Below, one piece after another: positions 1 to 12,345 of a stretch of DNA of 50,452 bases. Source of the DNA: Tieghemiomyces parasiticus (Eukaryota > Kickxellomycota > Dimargaritomycetes > Dimargaritales > Dimargaritaceae). The notes under the pieces were generated by a model. It had not been told where the DNA came from. It worked only from the letters and a program-made list of their open reading frames with translations, and did not search any database. The DNA lies in assembly GCA_027575765.1 (NCBI GenBank), contig JANBPT010000251.1:1-50452 (forward strand), written 5' to 3'. Position numbers and translations under genes: made by a program. Position 1 is the first letter of the stretch. Every line of letters starts with the position of its first letter.

Positions 1-1398
1 CGGGTGGCGATCGCCGCGGTCGTGAGCATCGTGGGGATGCTCTGCATTTTCGCATCCAACATTTATCTCCCGGCGGTTAACAGCATGGCTGCCGATCTGA
101 ACACCACGGTGGGCGCCGTGAGTGTCGGGGTCTCGCTCTTCACCATTGGCCTGGCCCTCGGCGCCATCGTATGGGGCCCCTTGGCCGACCAGGTCGGTCG
201 GCGACCGGCTTACGCAGCGGGCCTGCTTATCTGCGTACTCTCGTCCATTGGTGGCGCCCTCACGTCGTCCTTCCCCATCCTTTTGATTATGCGTCTGCTC
301 CAGGGTATGAGCAGCTCGGCCGGGTTCACCGTCGGCGCCGGTAGCATCAGTGACATCTTCGAGGTGGAAGAACGCGGTACGGCCATGGGTATCTTCTTTA
401 GTGGCCAGATGCTCGGCCCTGTGCTAGGGACCATCCTGGGCGCCATCCTGTCGGAACACCTAGGCTGGCGCTGGACGTTCTGGATTATCGTGATACTTGC
501 TGGCGCCGGTTTCATTGTGATGACGTTCATGATCCCCGAGACCCTCCGAGTTGCAGTAGCTCGGAAGCGTCAGATGCCCCTGAAGGGCCTGCCGTATAAC
601 TTCCACCTACAACCTCCGCCACGCTTTACGTTCCAAAACATGAATATCATCCCCGTCCTCCCGGCCCTACGTCTCCCGTACGTCTTCATCCCCATGCTTA
701 ACACCTCCCTCGGCCTCGGCTCCTACTACGCCGTTAACGTGGCCATTTCGGTCCTCCTTGCTCGCGACTACCACTACTCGGTCTCGACCATCGGCATGTG
801 CTACATCGCCATCGGTGCCGGGAGTATCACGGGCGCCCTTGTCGGTGGGATCTTTGCCGAACGCAGCTTTCTACACCGTCTACAGTGCACCTACGACGCC
901 CGAGACCTCGAAGACATCGAGGCGGCACGGGCGGCCGGGACAGAGAAGCGTGCGCCACGTCCGCTGGCCCTGGAGGATTACCCGTTCGAGGCCCGACTCA
1001 AATTTCAACTCATCTGTGCTGTCATCCTACCCCTCTCGGTCGCCGGGTATGGCTGGGCCATGTACTATCGGGTGCATATCGCGGTCCCCCTGGTCTGCGA
1101 GTTTTTTGTCGGGTTCAGCGTTATTTCGCACTTTGGCGTCCTGTCCACCTACCTTGTCGACACGTTTACACTCTGGAGCTCAAGCATGATGGCCCTCGCC
1201 AACATGTTCCGCTACCTCTCCGCCGCCCTCTGGGCCGGCGTCATCGTCATGGTTATGGACGCCTGGGGTACCCAGTGGGCCTTCACTTTCCTCGGTTTCC
1301 TGTGCATGGTGTCCACCATCCTCACTTTCGTCCTATATTTTAACGGCCAGAAGTGGCGGAGAATGTACCCGCCGACAATGTACTTGGAGGCTAAGTAG
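1..1398 (+). CDS. MFS drug:H+ antiporter (DHA1 type), 5' truncated by window edge
   Basis: Major facilitator exporter, expected in the plasma or vacuolar membrane and exporting small molecules by proton antiport. The frame is open from base 1 and ends with TAG at 1396-1398. The first codons read into TM1 (SNIYLP), so the cytosolic N-terminus lies outside the window. Visible signatures are MFS motif A after TM2 (LADQVGRR) and the antiporter motif C in TM5 (GQMLGPVLG), followed by GWRWTFW. A long charged loop separates TM6 and TM7 (RKRQMPLKGLP) and the last helices end in TMYLEAK. It is a clear paralog of the exporter at 29.5-31.4 kb, with the same motifs, the same TM6-7 loop and a matching C-terminus (TAYLQLK). 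The fold resembles the yeast Qdr/Tpo/Dtr1 group, but the substrate cannot be read from sequence. No intron interrupts the visible part. Confidence 0.9.
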   Translation, partial: RVAIAAVVSIVGMLCIFASNIYLPAVNSMAADLNTTVGAVSVGVSLFTIGLALGAIVWGPLADQVGRRPAYAAGLLICVLSSIGGALTSSFPILLIMRLLQGMSSSAGFTVGAGSISDIFEVEERGTAMGIFFSGQMLGPVLGTILGAILSEHLGWRWTFWIIVILAGAGFIVMTFMIPETLRVAVARKRQMPLKGLPYNFHLQPPPRFTFQNMNIIPVLPALRLPYVFIPMLNTSLGLGSYYAVNVAISVLLARDYHYSVSTIGMCYIAIGAGSITGALVGGIFAERSFLHRLQCTYDARDLEDIEAARAAGTEKRAPRPLALEDYPFEARLKFQLICAVILPLSVAGYGWAMYYRVHIAVPLVCEFFVGFSVISHFGVLSTYLVDTFTLWSSSMMALANMFRYLSAALWAGVIVMVMDAWGTQWAFTFLGFLCMVSTILTFVLYFNGQKWRRMYPPTMYLEAK

Positions 1399-4300
1399 CG
1401 CCGCCATTCCCTTCAGACTTTTAATTATGAAGTGGCCCCGCCGTCACCTCCCCCCTCCATATTTTTGTTTTATTTTTTTTGGTTTCCTTAGTATTTCCGA
1501 ACCCCCTCCAGTATCGGCCATCTTTTATGTGTTCGCCACGTCATCTATTTTTGATTTTACCCTGAATGAGCCTGAGCTCCTCTTCCTACTCCGACTTTCG
1601 TTAGGTACCAGACTTAACCATAATCATGTGTTTCACGACCTCTTTAACGAGACCCATAATTGGGTGTTCATTGCCACGTAGTCCCCATTTTCAAATCCTA
1701 GCCTCCCTGCACAGCCCCCCTTTTCTTCATGACTCTGCCTTCAGCAAACCTCACATCCCTACCACACTCTGGCCTATATATGATAGACTGAAAACAATGA
1801 ACCATCTCTGACCTACTCGAGATGTGTAGACCAACAGAGTGGCCTGATTTATCGCAGCGGGATGTATGATGTGGATATCGTCACGGTGATATAAATTTTG
1901 AAGGAGGAGAAAAATCCCCCCCAGACTACGAGGCCCACCGTTGTGGGCTGCAGGATAGAGTACTACGTATTAATCCAAGTCACGCGGGCAGATAATCCGT
2001 AAGGAGGTTGTACAAGCCGGAGTATTGGTTCGTTTCCCGTCGCTCATGATGGCGGTCACAAGGCAAGTATTTGTCTATTCGTATGGATTAGGCGCAGGAT
2101 AAGCATACAGAGGTAAGAGCCTTCTTGGTCAGAGCGTCGCTGATCCGTTGGTCAGGGGGCGCATGGCACTAACCGTTATAGTTAGAGCTATCTGAGCCAG
2201 GCCCAATCAATTCCCACGGTTAACGCATAGCTGTAGGCCGCACCAGCGCCGGGTAGAGAAGGGAATACGCTGCTAGTACCATTCGGAGTACAAAAGTCCA
2301 ATTGAGGGACATTGCCGGCCTTAGCCTGTATCCATCTAATTAAAACTGAAAACTAGGTGACGTTCCTCTGAGGGGCACTGTTTCCGATGACGTGTGGCGC
2401 AGACCGTCATCCCAAGTTGGAGAATGGCAGTCAGGAGATTGGAGTGTCGTGTGTTGATGATTCTGTCTGCAAGTGTGGCAGCCGAAATGCCTTACCTGGG
2501 TAGCCATTAGCCACCTCCCTCTACTCTCCTGCTCGACCGAACCATGCAGCAAATACAATGGCTAGCGGTAGCCACACCGCCACCAGACCACTGTTGCTGG
2601 CAGCATCAGACTGAACCAACGCTGCCATGACAGCAAATTCATATACTATATATTATCCTTAACTCTAACGGAAGGCAGCTTGCTGAGCTGTTCACTACCT
2701 ATCGGGCCATTATGGAGCAGCTTGGAAAGGGCTTGGCAAGGCTCGACCCTCGCTGAGTCAGCTTCCCCTTAAACTCCTCCATCTACGAGAACGGACTCGA
2801 CTATGGTGGACGACTAAACTACTAGACACTAGAGACGCTACCAATACACAATCTGACAACCACGTTGGCGGCTGCAAGCCACCTCGCCGCCACGCATGTG
2901 ACCTATACCACCTTCCTTGTAGCCACTGGTCAACCTATATGACCCAGGGCTACTCATTAAACCACCCTCAGCCGGTCAAGCAAACCAACGTACTTTGCAC
3001 CGCTTTACAAGGGACCTTTCCCGGCAATCGGGCGATATAAGCCGACAAACCTTCAGTATATTTCATCATTACTACTACTATTCAGCTTGCGACGAAACCC
3101 AATACATCTATCCCTCGGGTCTCGATCTATCACGACTATCTAAGCTTATGAGGTTACTCCTTCAAAAACTTCGGTTATCGTTAACCTACACTACATTTGA
3201 CTAGCCTTACTGATCGCCTCCATACACCGACGCCCCGAGTTTACGCCTACCACAGCACGTGCGTACAGGTATATGTTTTTTTAATCCGGACTCTTTGAAT
3301 GCAGGACAGGTGTCATGTCAAGGCCACCTCACCCGCCGATTGGCACCGCGAGCGGCCAGTACTCCATCTAGTGTATATCATGCATAGACAAGTCTACTAC
3401 AGATGCCTAGTCCTCGAGCAAGCGCCGGTATCTAGTGCCCAATCCCTTGCGAACTACCGTAGCCTGGGCTCGACAGTTTCCCGCGGTGGCCCCATAGTCG
3501 CCGTAGCCAATCATGGGACCCCGAGCGGACCGTGTTTTGTAAGACGATTCGCCGGTATACCCACTATTATTATTATTTTCGGAGCTAGAGGTTAGGCTGT
3601 GGTGTTGACTTCCTAATCTGGGCACAGCACATAAGACAGGGTCATCCAATGACACCGATATTCAGACGCAAAAGGCACATGCAAATGCCAATGATACTTT
3701 GATTTTCGGCAAGTGGCTGTCACCAAGTTGAGCGTAAACCTCGGGGGGAGGAGGAGGAAGGGAGCAAATAAGGACGGGCGAAGGGGGTGGGAAGGAAGGG
3801 AGAGAACATTACCCTGTCCAATGGGCGACGTGGTACCAATTTGGAAGTTAAATTTGACTTGTCTGTCCCCCCCTGAGCGCCAGTACTTGGCCAGTACACT
3901 CTGAGGCCGAATTGTTTGTACGGAACGCTTTCCGGCTTCTGTAATAATCAGGTAACTTATGCCGATTGTTCACCTTCTGATGGTGGCCCGGTATTTAAGT
4001 TCCCACTAACTGGGGTGCCCATGGGGATCATTCACGCCTGGTTCCCAAGCGAGTCCACGCCTACCGCCACTGCCCTGTCCCGCTGGATCTACTGGCACTG
4101 GCCACCTATGAGAAAAGTAACCAAAGAGACATGGAGGCGGGGGGGGGAAAGTTAAAATTGAGCGGTGCTCCGGCCGCTCCAAGGTCAACGTCCGTTAGCC
4201 TCCCTTACTCGCCAGGCCATTTGTTCTTTCACCAGCGCCCCGTGGAATCTACTCGTCTAAGAATAGCGACCAATCCCCAGCCGTCCAACCAAAGCCACCC

Positions 4301-4869
4301 CGATCTTCAACTACCACCAGATTCACCTTCAATTCGTCCAGAAGCTAATTCGGCACAAAATACTCGCGTGTGAAAGCACGGAGAAGTATGCTTTCGCACG
4401 CCCTTTTACCTTCCCAGGGCCGTCGGGAATGGCGTGACTGCGTGTCCCTCATTAAATAACCATGCGGGATGGATTGGTTTATGGAGTACAGCAGCCAAAC
4501 TGCTGCAGCAGGCCCCTGTTGTATCGATTCCGTGGGTTAGATCTCGGTGTCGACTCGCGCCGACACGTACTGAGACGTTTGCAAAAATGCAGAGGCTACA
4601 GCCTGTTCCTCTCTGGTGTTGAAGGAATTCAAGACCGACTGTGCGCCTCAACTCCGACCGATTTTCATGGCGGCTAGAAACGACTCTTTCCAGCCAACCT
4701 GGTCCAGCCTGTATAAAATGGCACGCGTAGCAAGGTTTAAGGGCCGGCGGTTAGCTCAACATGATATGGCACTGCCCCGGGCTACAGCTAGGATGGAGGT
4801 TACATGACCATGCTCCTTCGCTTGGCAAATTGTCTAGGCTGCGAGCACGGGCGCAATTCTAGAATTAAC
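1399..4869. other. Intergenic, no supported gene
   Basis: The first 300 bases are T- and C-rich and probably hold the 3' UTR of the exporter. The rest holds only short open frames without recognisable domains or matching splice sites. A purine-rich patch lies at about 3735-3810 and a short TTA/ATT run at about 3563-3578. I see no transposon, tRNA or RNA gene. Confidence 0.5.
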
Positions 4870-6387
4870 TTACACGGCGGCCACTTCGGAAATACTTTCG
4901 CGCTCCGTGACTCCCGGAGTGCAAAGAACATCTGCTAGGCGACCCCGGGTGGCCTTGGTCTGGTCAGCTGTGGTGGGCCAGGATGGTTCGTCATGGCGTA
5001 TCACAAACGCCTGCCACTTGAGTGCCTGTGCGAGTACCCGAGGGCATAAAGATTGAGCCTGGTCGGATTGCCTATTAGCCGTAGGTGCGGTGCTAGTCGC
5101 CAAGGTCATGGTGCTACACAACTCATAAGAAACTGACCATGCTCAGATGGGGTTTAAGAGATCCAACACATACCTTGAGGCGTTGGAGGTACTCGGTCAG
5201 CTGGGACACGGCCCCTTCAGCCACGAGGACCCCTGGATATCCTGGCTTGGACAACCCTGGTAGCCGGCAAGCGACGGAAATTGAAGTAACGGGTAATTCC
5301 TGTCAGTGAGGCCCGGCAGGCATGTCGGGGGGTAACCCATCGGGTACTGGATTCCCTCCGGTAGCCCGTGTCTAAACCCCAGCCAGCAGGCGGTTAACCT
5401 TACCATATAGCCCTAGTTCGGCGCTCCACTGGCAAATTTGTTTACGCTTGGTTGTCGACAGCAGGTGATGCATCCAGACAAAGGCCACTCGGATTTCCGG
5501 GGACTCTACCAAACTCGCGTTCGCACCGGCTTCGACTACCCGATCTGGCTCTCCGCACCGCTTGACCATGGGGAGTTCGCCGGCTTCCACGGCCGCATGA
5601 ACCAGCCTCTCTAGTTCCTGAAGAGCTTCCGAAAGGCAGGTATCTTCAAGAGGGACAATCGAGAATCGAAAACCAAGTGGTCAGTGGGAAAGGTGTATAT
5701 AGCATTGAAGGAAATTATACAGTTAGGGCGCTTACTGATACGAATGGCAGATGCCTGGGTTGGGTGTCGTTATTCAGAGCCCCGGTCGCATTTGAATTGT
5801 AGACCATCCTTTTTCCCAACTTACCACCGCGGTATGGTGCCAAGTGTATCTTCATGGTCGAATTAATACGGCCCTGAACTGGGCGAGCCTCGCCCGTTAA
5901 ACCGCGAAGGTGGACCTCGGGTGGGGCATCAGGGTAGGATGGTGGCAGGTAGACCTCTACCAACTGCCACCGTACCGAACCGCCCTCGTCGGGCACATTA
6001 TCTGCCCTGAAGCGGAGTGTGAACCGGAAATTCTTGAGCGTCGGGTCGTCATCACACTGGGCCTCAGGGTCCTGTGTATAGGCTTCCACAGCACTCTGGC
6101 GGGTGGTGACGGACGGTAGACCGATAGGGCGGGCGGGGGAGGTCGGCATTTGGTATCATAGTTACGCTTACTCTAGTGAGCCTCCGAATTCTCCTCCTTT
6201 GACTGGCCGCAGGTCGCTCCTCGGGTCAGGCTTATTGCAGCTCCTCCCTGTATCCTACTCGCTAGGCACTCACCTGCCACACTGCGACTGTAGCTGGGTC
6301 CGGATGAAGCCAGTCCCATTCATCGTCGGGGTACATGGAGCGGAGCAAGGACAGCTCAGCTAGCTGGGCGCTAATGCGGCTCGACAT
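4870..6387 (-). CDS. RWDD2-like protein (RWD domain plus DUF1115 C-terminal domain), five exons
   Basis: Model: complement(4870..5025, 5174..5256, 5404..5643, 5825..6095, 6274..6387), 287 aa, close to human RWDD2A/B (about 290-320 aa). Exon 1 opens MSSRISAQLAELSLLRSM, the typical RWD start, with YPDDE following. Exon 2 carries the RWD core (LPPSYPDAPPEVHL). Exon 3 holds HHLLSTTKRKQICQW and runs into exon 4 as YGLSKPGYPGVLVAEG, which matches the DUF1115 signature (KRK..EWA...GFSKPGKPG). Exon 5 begins ALKWQAFVIR, like RLRWKHLQVR in the animal proteins. All four introns are GT-AG, 147-181 nt, and phases agree at every junction. RWD domains bind proteins such as GI-type kinases or ubiquitin-pathway partners; the RWDD2 family's own function is not settled. 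The first ATG of the exon 1 frame with RWD homology was chosen as start. Confidence 0.85.
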
Positions 6388-7900
6388 GGTAAATCCGCTC
6401 AGAGAAAGAAAAAGATGAAGTCGGAACTCCGAGATGCTATTGCCGAAGGAGGCCCATTGTTGGTCCACAGCCGATCTGTTTGCCAGTCTTTTGAAGCATG
6501 TCTCATCGTGCTGGTGCTAACTGTGATCTAGTTGGCCTGAGCTGGATTCGCCTGCGAACGCTAGGGGTTACTTGGCGTTGAAGGCAGGAGAACGCTAAAC
6601 CCTCTTATTTTAAAGTCCTCGGCCCCCTAAACTACCGACAGCAATGTATACTTACCGAGCCGAGCAACACAGAGCTAAGTCGTTCGTAAGTCACGGCTTT
6701 GCTGGCACACTAGGGCAGAAAAGACCATGCCTTGGATTACTCGCGATGCCGCTCTACAGTTGAGGTCGCACATCCCCTGACCTTGGTACCTGCCGGTCGA
6801 GTTAGGTCACGGGGCTTAGCCCTTGGAGCAGTGCCTTGGACCTTTACCTATCCCCCTACACCTCGTCCGGAAAGGCAGCCAGTCGTTGGCTGTCTAGACC
6901 CACCACGGCCGGGTTGCACAGATGTCAGGTGACTCTCTAAAAGGGATTCTATGGACCACTCAAATGCGATTGTGAATTCCGCAGTCTCGCCGCAGGGTTA
7001 ATCGACGACAGCTTGAGGAACGGTGGCGATATCTATAGCTGACTGGATATGGGCGGAGGGTATAAAAAAAAAGCAAGGGTCCCGGCCGACCGACGCTGGT
7101 CTCGTGGTCATTTGCCCCTTCCCCTTGATCCACCTAGTGATTCATTTCCTAGCAATGGGACCACTCGCCTTGCCTTTTATTTTGCGTGGTAGAAATGTGC
7201 CGCTGAGGACGGCGGACAATGGCGCGATAGGATGTGCCCCGGTATGAAAAGGGAAGGGACAGAGTAACTGGGGGCGAAAAGCAGTCACAAAGGGGCGCGG
7301 CTATAGTCGAAATGGGGTGGACAGCATGGCATATCCCTCTTTTTTTTTAATTGTGGGAAGTATACGGGGCCCATTGGTCAGGGGAGGAGCCCCCGAGTCA
7401 TCAAGAAGAGGCCATGTAAGTCCTGTAACGGCTGATTTGCCAGAGCAGTCGGAAGTGGTCAAGGATGGGTGGGCGACGGTTTACCCCTGCCTAGTCTGAA
7501 TATTGCGCTACCCTCACGGGTGTGTCGGATGCAAATAGGGGGGATCCACGGCTGGATGTGACATTCCCTTGCAGGTATTGTGTCCCGCTTCCCACATACA
7601 TTTACCTCGGATACATTGCCTGACCAGTACCAACGGGCCTGGCAGATTACGCCAGGCAACACTTGCCCTTCTTGATATTTGGGAATGCGGGCTAAGCCGC
7701 GATTGCGTGATCACCCGAGGGGCCACAGCCATGCGACAAGCCATTCTTAAGTTGGCCCCATCTCATTTCGCCGCCGTCTCAACATGGATTCGGCTGTGGC
7801 GGCTCAGTCGTGGCATGGTGTCTGATCCAAGTGGCCACTGCTGGGTAACGGGCTGGTGTGCCAAGCGATGCGAGGTGACACTAATAATCACCCGTCTTTA

Positions 7901-7944
7901 AACACCCACACTCACACCCATCCACCCACCCACACACACACACG
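7901..7944. repeat. CA-rich simple repeat
   Basis: Imperfect CA/CCA-rich tract ending in a pure (CA)n run at about 7930-7943. It is an ordinary low-complexity sequence inside a gene-free interval. Confidence 0.8.
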
Positions 7945-9941
7945 CCCCTGCGCAGTCCGGTCACAAAAACCCTGTAGTACCACCCCCTCTAATCGCGAAC
8001 AACACTCCCCCTAAGGGAATATAAGGGTCGCTGGACTGCTCGAGCCGCAGAAAACGATCTGGGCTCAGTCAGGGGCGGCTTAGGTAGCAGGACAAAAAAG
8101 TTCCGTCGAACGCACCTCTGGGCCCATTGCACCTAATACTACGGTCGTCGGGTGGCCTAGATAAGGTTCATCCGGTGACCCCACCTCGGCCACGGGCCAG
8201 TCGAACCACTCACATTCCGCATGGCTTAACTTTCCCTTCCTCCCTCTTCACACATCCACCACTGGAGTCGAGAGGTAGTCGATATTGATTGGTAGCGCAA
8301 ACTGGTCCAATGTCTCCGAATCGACCGCTGTGATTCATCCTTCCCGATTAGCCTAGGCGAGGGGTCAACCAGCTTAAGACGGAGGCTAGAGGAGGGGGAG
8401 GCGACTTTGATTATTCATTTTGTTTTTTTTTCGGGTTGGCCAGCGAAACCGGTCGCGCCGGTGGACCAGCCACCCATGGCCGTCCTGGATTTGCCAACGT
8501 CCTTTGAGCGACGATCCAACCCGTAACGTGATACAGGTACGCCGCCATAAAAATGTGTGGAGCCTTACCGGGTGCCCCGGTTGGAATGTCTACCAGCGGG
8601 AAAGCGAGGTTGTTGGCGACCCAGACCGGTCTACAAGAAACAGAGGTTTCTCTGCCGATCGGGATCAGCTAGCCGTGCGCAGAAATTTACATCGACTGCT
8701 GCTCGGTCGACCTCTTAAGGCGCCTCCGCCGTGTTTAGCGTCCTCAGACCTGCCGTTAGGGGACGGTTAATTACGCGGGCCTGGAGGGTGTGAATTTCCT
8801 TGGACTCTGAGCTGCCACGAGTGCCACGAAAATATCGGCCGAGGACAATATTGTTTCAAGTTGGGACACGCATGGGGAACGGACCCCACACGGCTAAACA
8901 GGGCAGGAGTGGACAGCCGCCACTCCACGATGTAACTCAGTAGGTTGTGCCACGATTCTTCCCACCACAACCCCTGGTCATATATTCGACTACTGGCACC
9001 GATGCTATCGGACCTGCCCTGCCCTGCAGAGCCTTATTTTTCTCAACCCTTACTGCACATCGTTTCGGCATCCATTATCACCGTCCATCCGGACCCGCGC
9101 ATATCGAACGCCTTCCGAATTCACCCGTGCCATGTTTTCCCTTCATTGCGTCCGGAGGGGGAGAGGGGAGAAATAGGAGGTGATGGGACTGCTATCGGCC
9201 GAGGGGAAATCAATTCTCGACGGGCAGCCAGACTAGCCAGTCTCGTGCCTCCGAGCGTGAGCGACGCTGCCTTGCTACCCATGCGACCGCCGCTGTGTTT
9301 GACACATTATCCGTAGCCGAGGCCGGGTGAGACTGTGTGTCGGTGGCGTTGATTTAACGGCCACCTCTACTCTCGCAGGGCCCAGAATGGCCGTACGTGT
9401 TTTCCCCGGCCCGGGTGGGGGGGAGGCGACTAGTGGTGGCGGCCGCGTCCTCACAACAGCGGTTATTTTATTTTATTTTATTTTTTTCCAGCTCCAGACT
9501 GTCTCATCGGGGGCCACGTCGGTGGAGGGACTGCGAGCTGACGGAGTGTTCGTGGGCCCCTCCATCCGCATGGTCCGCCGTGCCCGGCGCTTCGATTTGC
9601 CGCCACGGTCCCGTCGACAGTGATTGGCCTCGGACCTCATCTGTCCGCCGTTTCTCTCAAACCCCGTGGTCCCACCCCGCCGTTCGCTTTCTTTGGCTCG
9701 GTGGTTACCCAAATTTCCAAGTCTCCACCACCCTCCCCCGAAAATTCCATGTCCCTTGGATGTGGCCACGTCGTCGTCGGACCCTTCTCCCTGACCTGCT
9801 CGCTGCGGGAACCCCACGACAATTTTTCAATTGTAAGTTAGGCTCGAAACCTTGGCGACCATCCGCCAATCTATTTTTACTTTTTTCTCGCAGTCCACCC
9901 TCTCCTTCCTGGGTCGCACCACCAGTTGGATACCGCGTGCT

Positions 9942-9950
9942 TATATAAAG
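9942..9950 (+). promoter_or_regulatory. TATA-like element without an assigned gene
   Basis: TATATAAAG, a good TATA match, directly followed by a C/T-rich stretch like the leaders of genes elsewhere in the window. No coding frame starts downstream within 2 kb, so either it drives a noncoding transcript or it is chance. Confidence 0.3.
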
Positions 9951-11966
9951 CCACGTCCCTCGCCTTAACCCCTCCAGACGATACCCTATCTCTCTTTTGT
10001 CTCACCAGTCGCACACCCTTACATCGCTGTTCCCTCCCCTTCGTACCCCATACCTGTCAGCGCGCTTGTGACTTTCATTCGCCTTTCAACCCCTCCCCCC
10101 CATCGCCGCTTCTCGACCTCTCTTTGCAAGCCCATCCTCTGTCACAGTCCTCCATCGTCGTTCTCCAGCCTACGCCCAGCTCTCCCATACCCTGGCCTCT
10201 TTCCATTTTATTTTTATTCGCCACGGGCCGATATTTCAATACCCAGCTCACCGCACGCCGCCACACCTGGCCCGCCACTCCGCTCGGCTGCCCGTTGCAC
10301 CGGATAACCAATCAGCGCCTCTCGTGCTAATCCTACCATTTTTGGTAATCCGCTACCCCACGTCAGCTTTCCCAAAGCCGAAATTCCATCCCACGTCGTC
10401 ACACCTGACACCCAATTTTGGTGTCTGCACTCCCACCCACACTTATCCCCCACACTTAGGTAAGCTTTTGTGACCGCTTTTCTGACCCGATACACAACGT
10501 GACTTGACCGACATTAGTTGTACCTATTTTCCCAGTCCAGCTTACCAGCTTTTCGTGGCCTTCAGCAGCCATCCCCGCCGGACTCTTGGCAGGGGGCTTC
10601 GGGTTAGGCTTCGCCCGTTGGTACAGGCAAGCAGACTATTGCCTGCATTATACAGGCGGGGCCCTGCTTGACCGCTTAAGACTACGGTTCCTTCGTGGAT
10701 TCCTCTCGGGCGACATGCACTGGCTCCCTCCCGATCGGTGCCGTGGGATAGCAATCTGTTATTCACCATCCTTTTTTACGACCACCCACCAGCTAACCCA
10801 GCCCATCCCCGCTCTCTCCTACCCGACCCTACTTTCCCACCCGTCGTCATTCTCATCGCTGTACCGACCCGCCCTGCTTGGTGGACTCTCGTGAATACGC
10901 CATGAATCTCTGGCCTCATCCATAATCTGCGCCTTCCCCGTATGACCGTGTCATGATTTCATTAACCTTTGCCCATCTACCCCCGTGACTGCAGCTGTAC
11001 TTACCCGCTTCCACTCCAAATAACCGGTTCGATTACTCATCGTGTACGTTATCAACCTCGGTATCACATACGTGCCCCCTCCTACCCACACCAGTTCAGC
11101 TTGGTTTAGGCACTCAACCAGATCACCCTCGGCACCACACGCCTTCGTCACCTCACCGGTTTGGTACCACTTCCTACTACCAAACTCCCCCGACTCTGCC
11201 GATTGCCATTCCCCTTTTTGGCGGTGGTATTGGCCTTGCTTCCGTTTAAGGTCTTCGAGCCTAAAATTTAGCTTTACAGTAGAAGCCGCTGCAGCTTGGA
11301 GCAGCCCACTTAGCCTCCCCTCTTCTACATCTCTTCATCTGCGCAGCGTCTCGCGTCCATCTTCCCTGATTGGCCCGGCTCTGCCAAACCTTGAGCCGTC
11401 ATTGTACGCGAGGAGTATACTTTCCCTTTGGCTGCATCCCGTTGGTCACGCTCCGCATTGATAACCCGCCGACATCTCCGCACGTTGTTCCCCCCCTCCT
11501 GCGAGCCCCTGTGGATCAAGTGGGGTTTCCAAGTCCACCTGCTGACCACTCCTTGCTGCGCCCACCCACCCCGCCCAGGCATACGTTTGTGACCGCTTTC
11601 TCCACAGCCCCTCCCTCCCTCTTTGGCACTCAATCGACCCCCTCCGGACGGTTTTCGCGATCAGTGTGCTTTCTCCCCGCTTCCCTTGCACTCGCAACGA
11701 ACCTCCTCTTTCACATACCTTGAAACATCGACCATCCATACCATTTAGCTTGGTTCGGCGCAGTCGTCGTCATCCCTAGTTACCGGCTACGTTTCGACGT
11801 AATTCAAATCGTTGCCCTGTCATTGGCTGAGCTGTCTTCCCTTTTATAGGGCTTTCGACTGTCGCGTCAGTGTCTTGGGTGTTTTTTAGGGGACTGCTCT
11901 CTTGGGCCATCACTTACTCCCCTTACCTCAGATCCTACCCCGCTTCCCTTACCATCCTTTCACTAC

Positions 11967-11973
11967 TATATAA
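11967..11973 (+). promoter_or_regulatory. Probable TATA box of the proline dehydrogenase gene
   Basis: TATATAA about 370 nt upstream of the start codon at 12346, followed by a C/T-rich leader. A second TATATAA at 12318-12324 lies only 22 nt before the ATG. That one would leave almost no leader, so the upstream element is the better candidate. Confidence 0.4.
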
Positions 11974-12345
11974 TAGCCCGTGAACCCCACCCCGCTTCGA
12001 CTCTCACATAACTACCGTTTCCGACAATTTACCTGCCCTTCACTCGTCATTGTATTTCTATTACCCCTCCTAATCTCACCTACAATACCCCTTCACCCTC
12101 TCGCGTCTGGACTACTTTGTGCTAACGTGCATTCAACTCTCATAGTCGACTCTTGGCCCATAGCCGCTGCCCCCAATCTCTCTTCCCAAATCGGAATACT
12201 TGTGCACACCCTAACTTTATTTGGTGTTTACTTTTAACACTTTTCTTGAACCTTCAGCTTCCTTGAGCCTTTTCCCACCTGCACCACTAAGAACGTCTTA
12301 AGCTCGTGGAGCACCTTTATATAACCACATAGCCCCTGCGCCCTC

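Larger units (their letters stand above)
6388..12345. other. Long gene-poor interval; pyrimidine-rich + strand from about 8.9 kb
   Basis: No open frame here shows a recognisable domain or codon bias. The first 2.5 kb looks like neutral spacer. From about 8.9 kb, and especially 9.9-12.3 kb, the + strand is strongly C/T-rich with few G or A runs. This resembles the C/T-rich leaders seen just upstream of other genes in the window, but it is far longer. TATA-like elements lie at 9942, 11967 and 12318. The simplest reading is an extended promoter and leader of the proline dehydrogenase gene. A noncoding transcript starting near 9.97 kb is an alternative. Confidence 0.5.

Noticed and set aside
7569..7901. 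110-codon frame on the + strand
   Set aside because: No domain, mixed codon use and a non-homologous product; consistent with chance in GC-rich DNA.
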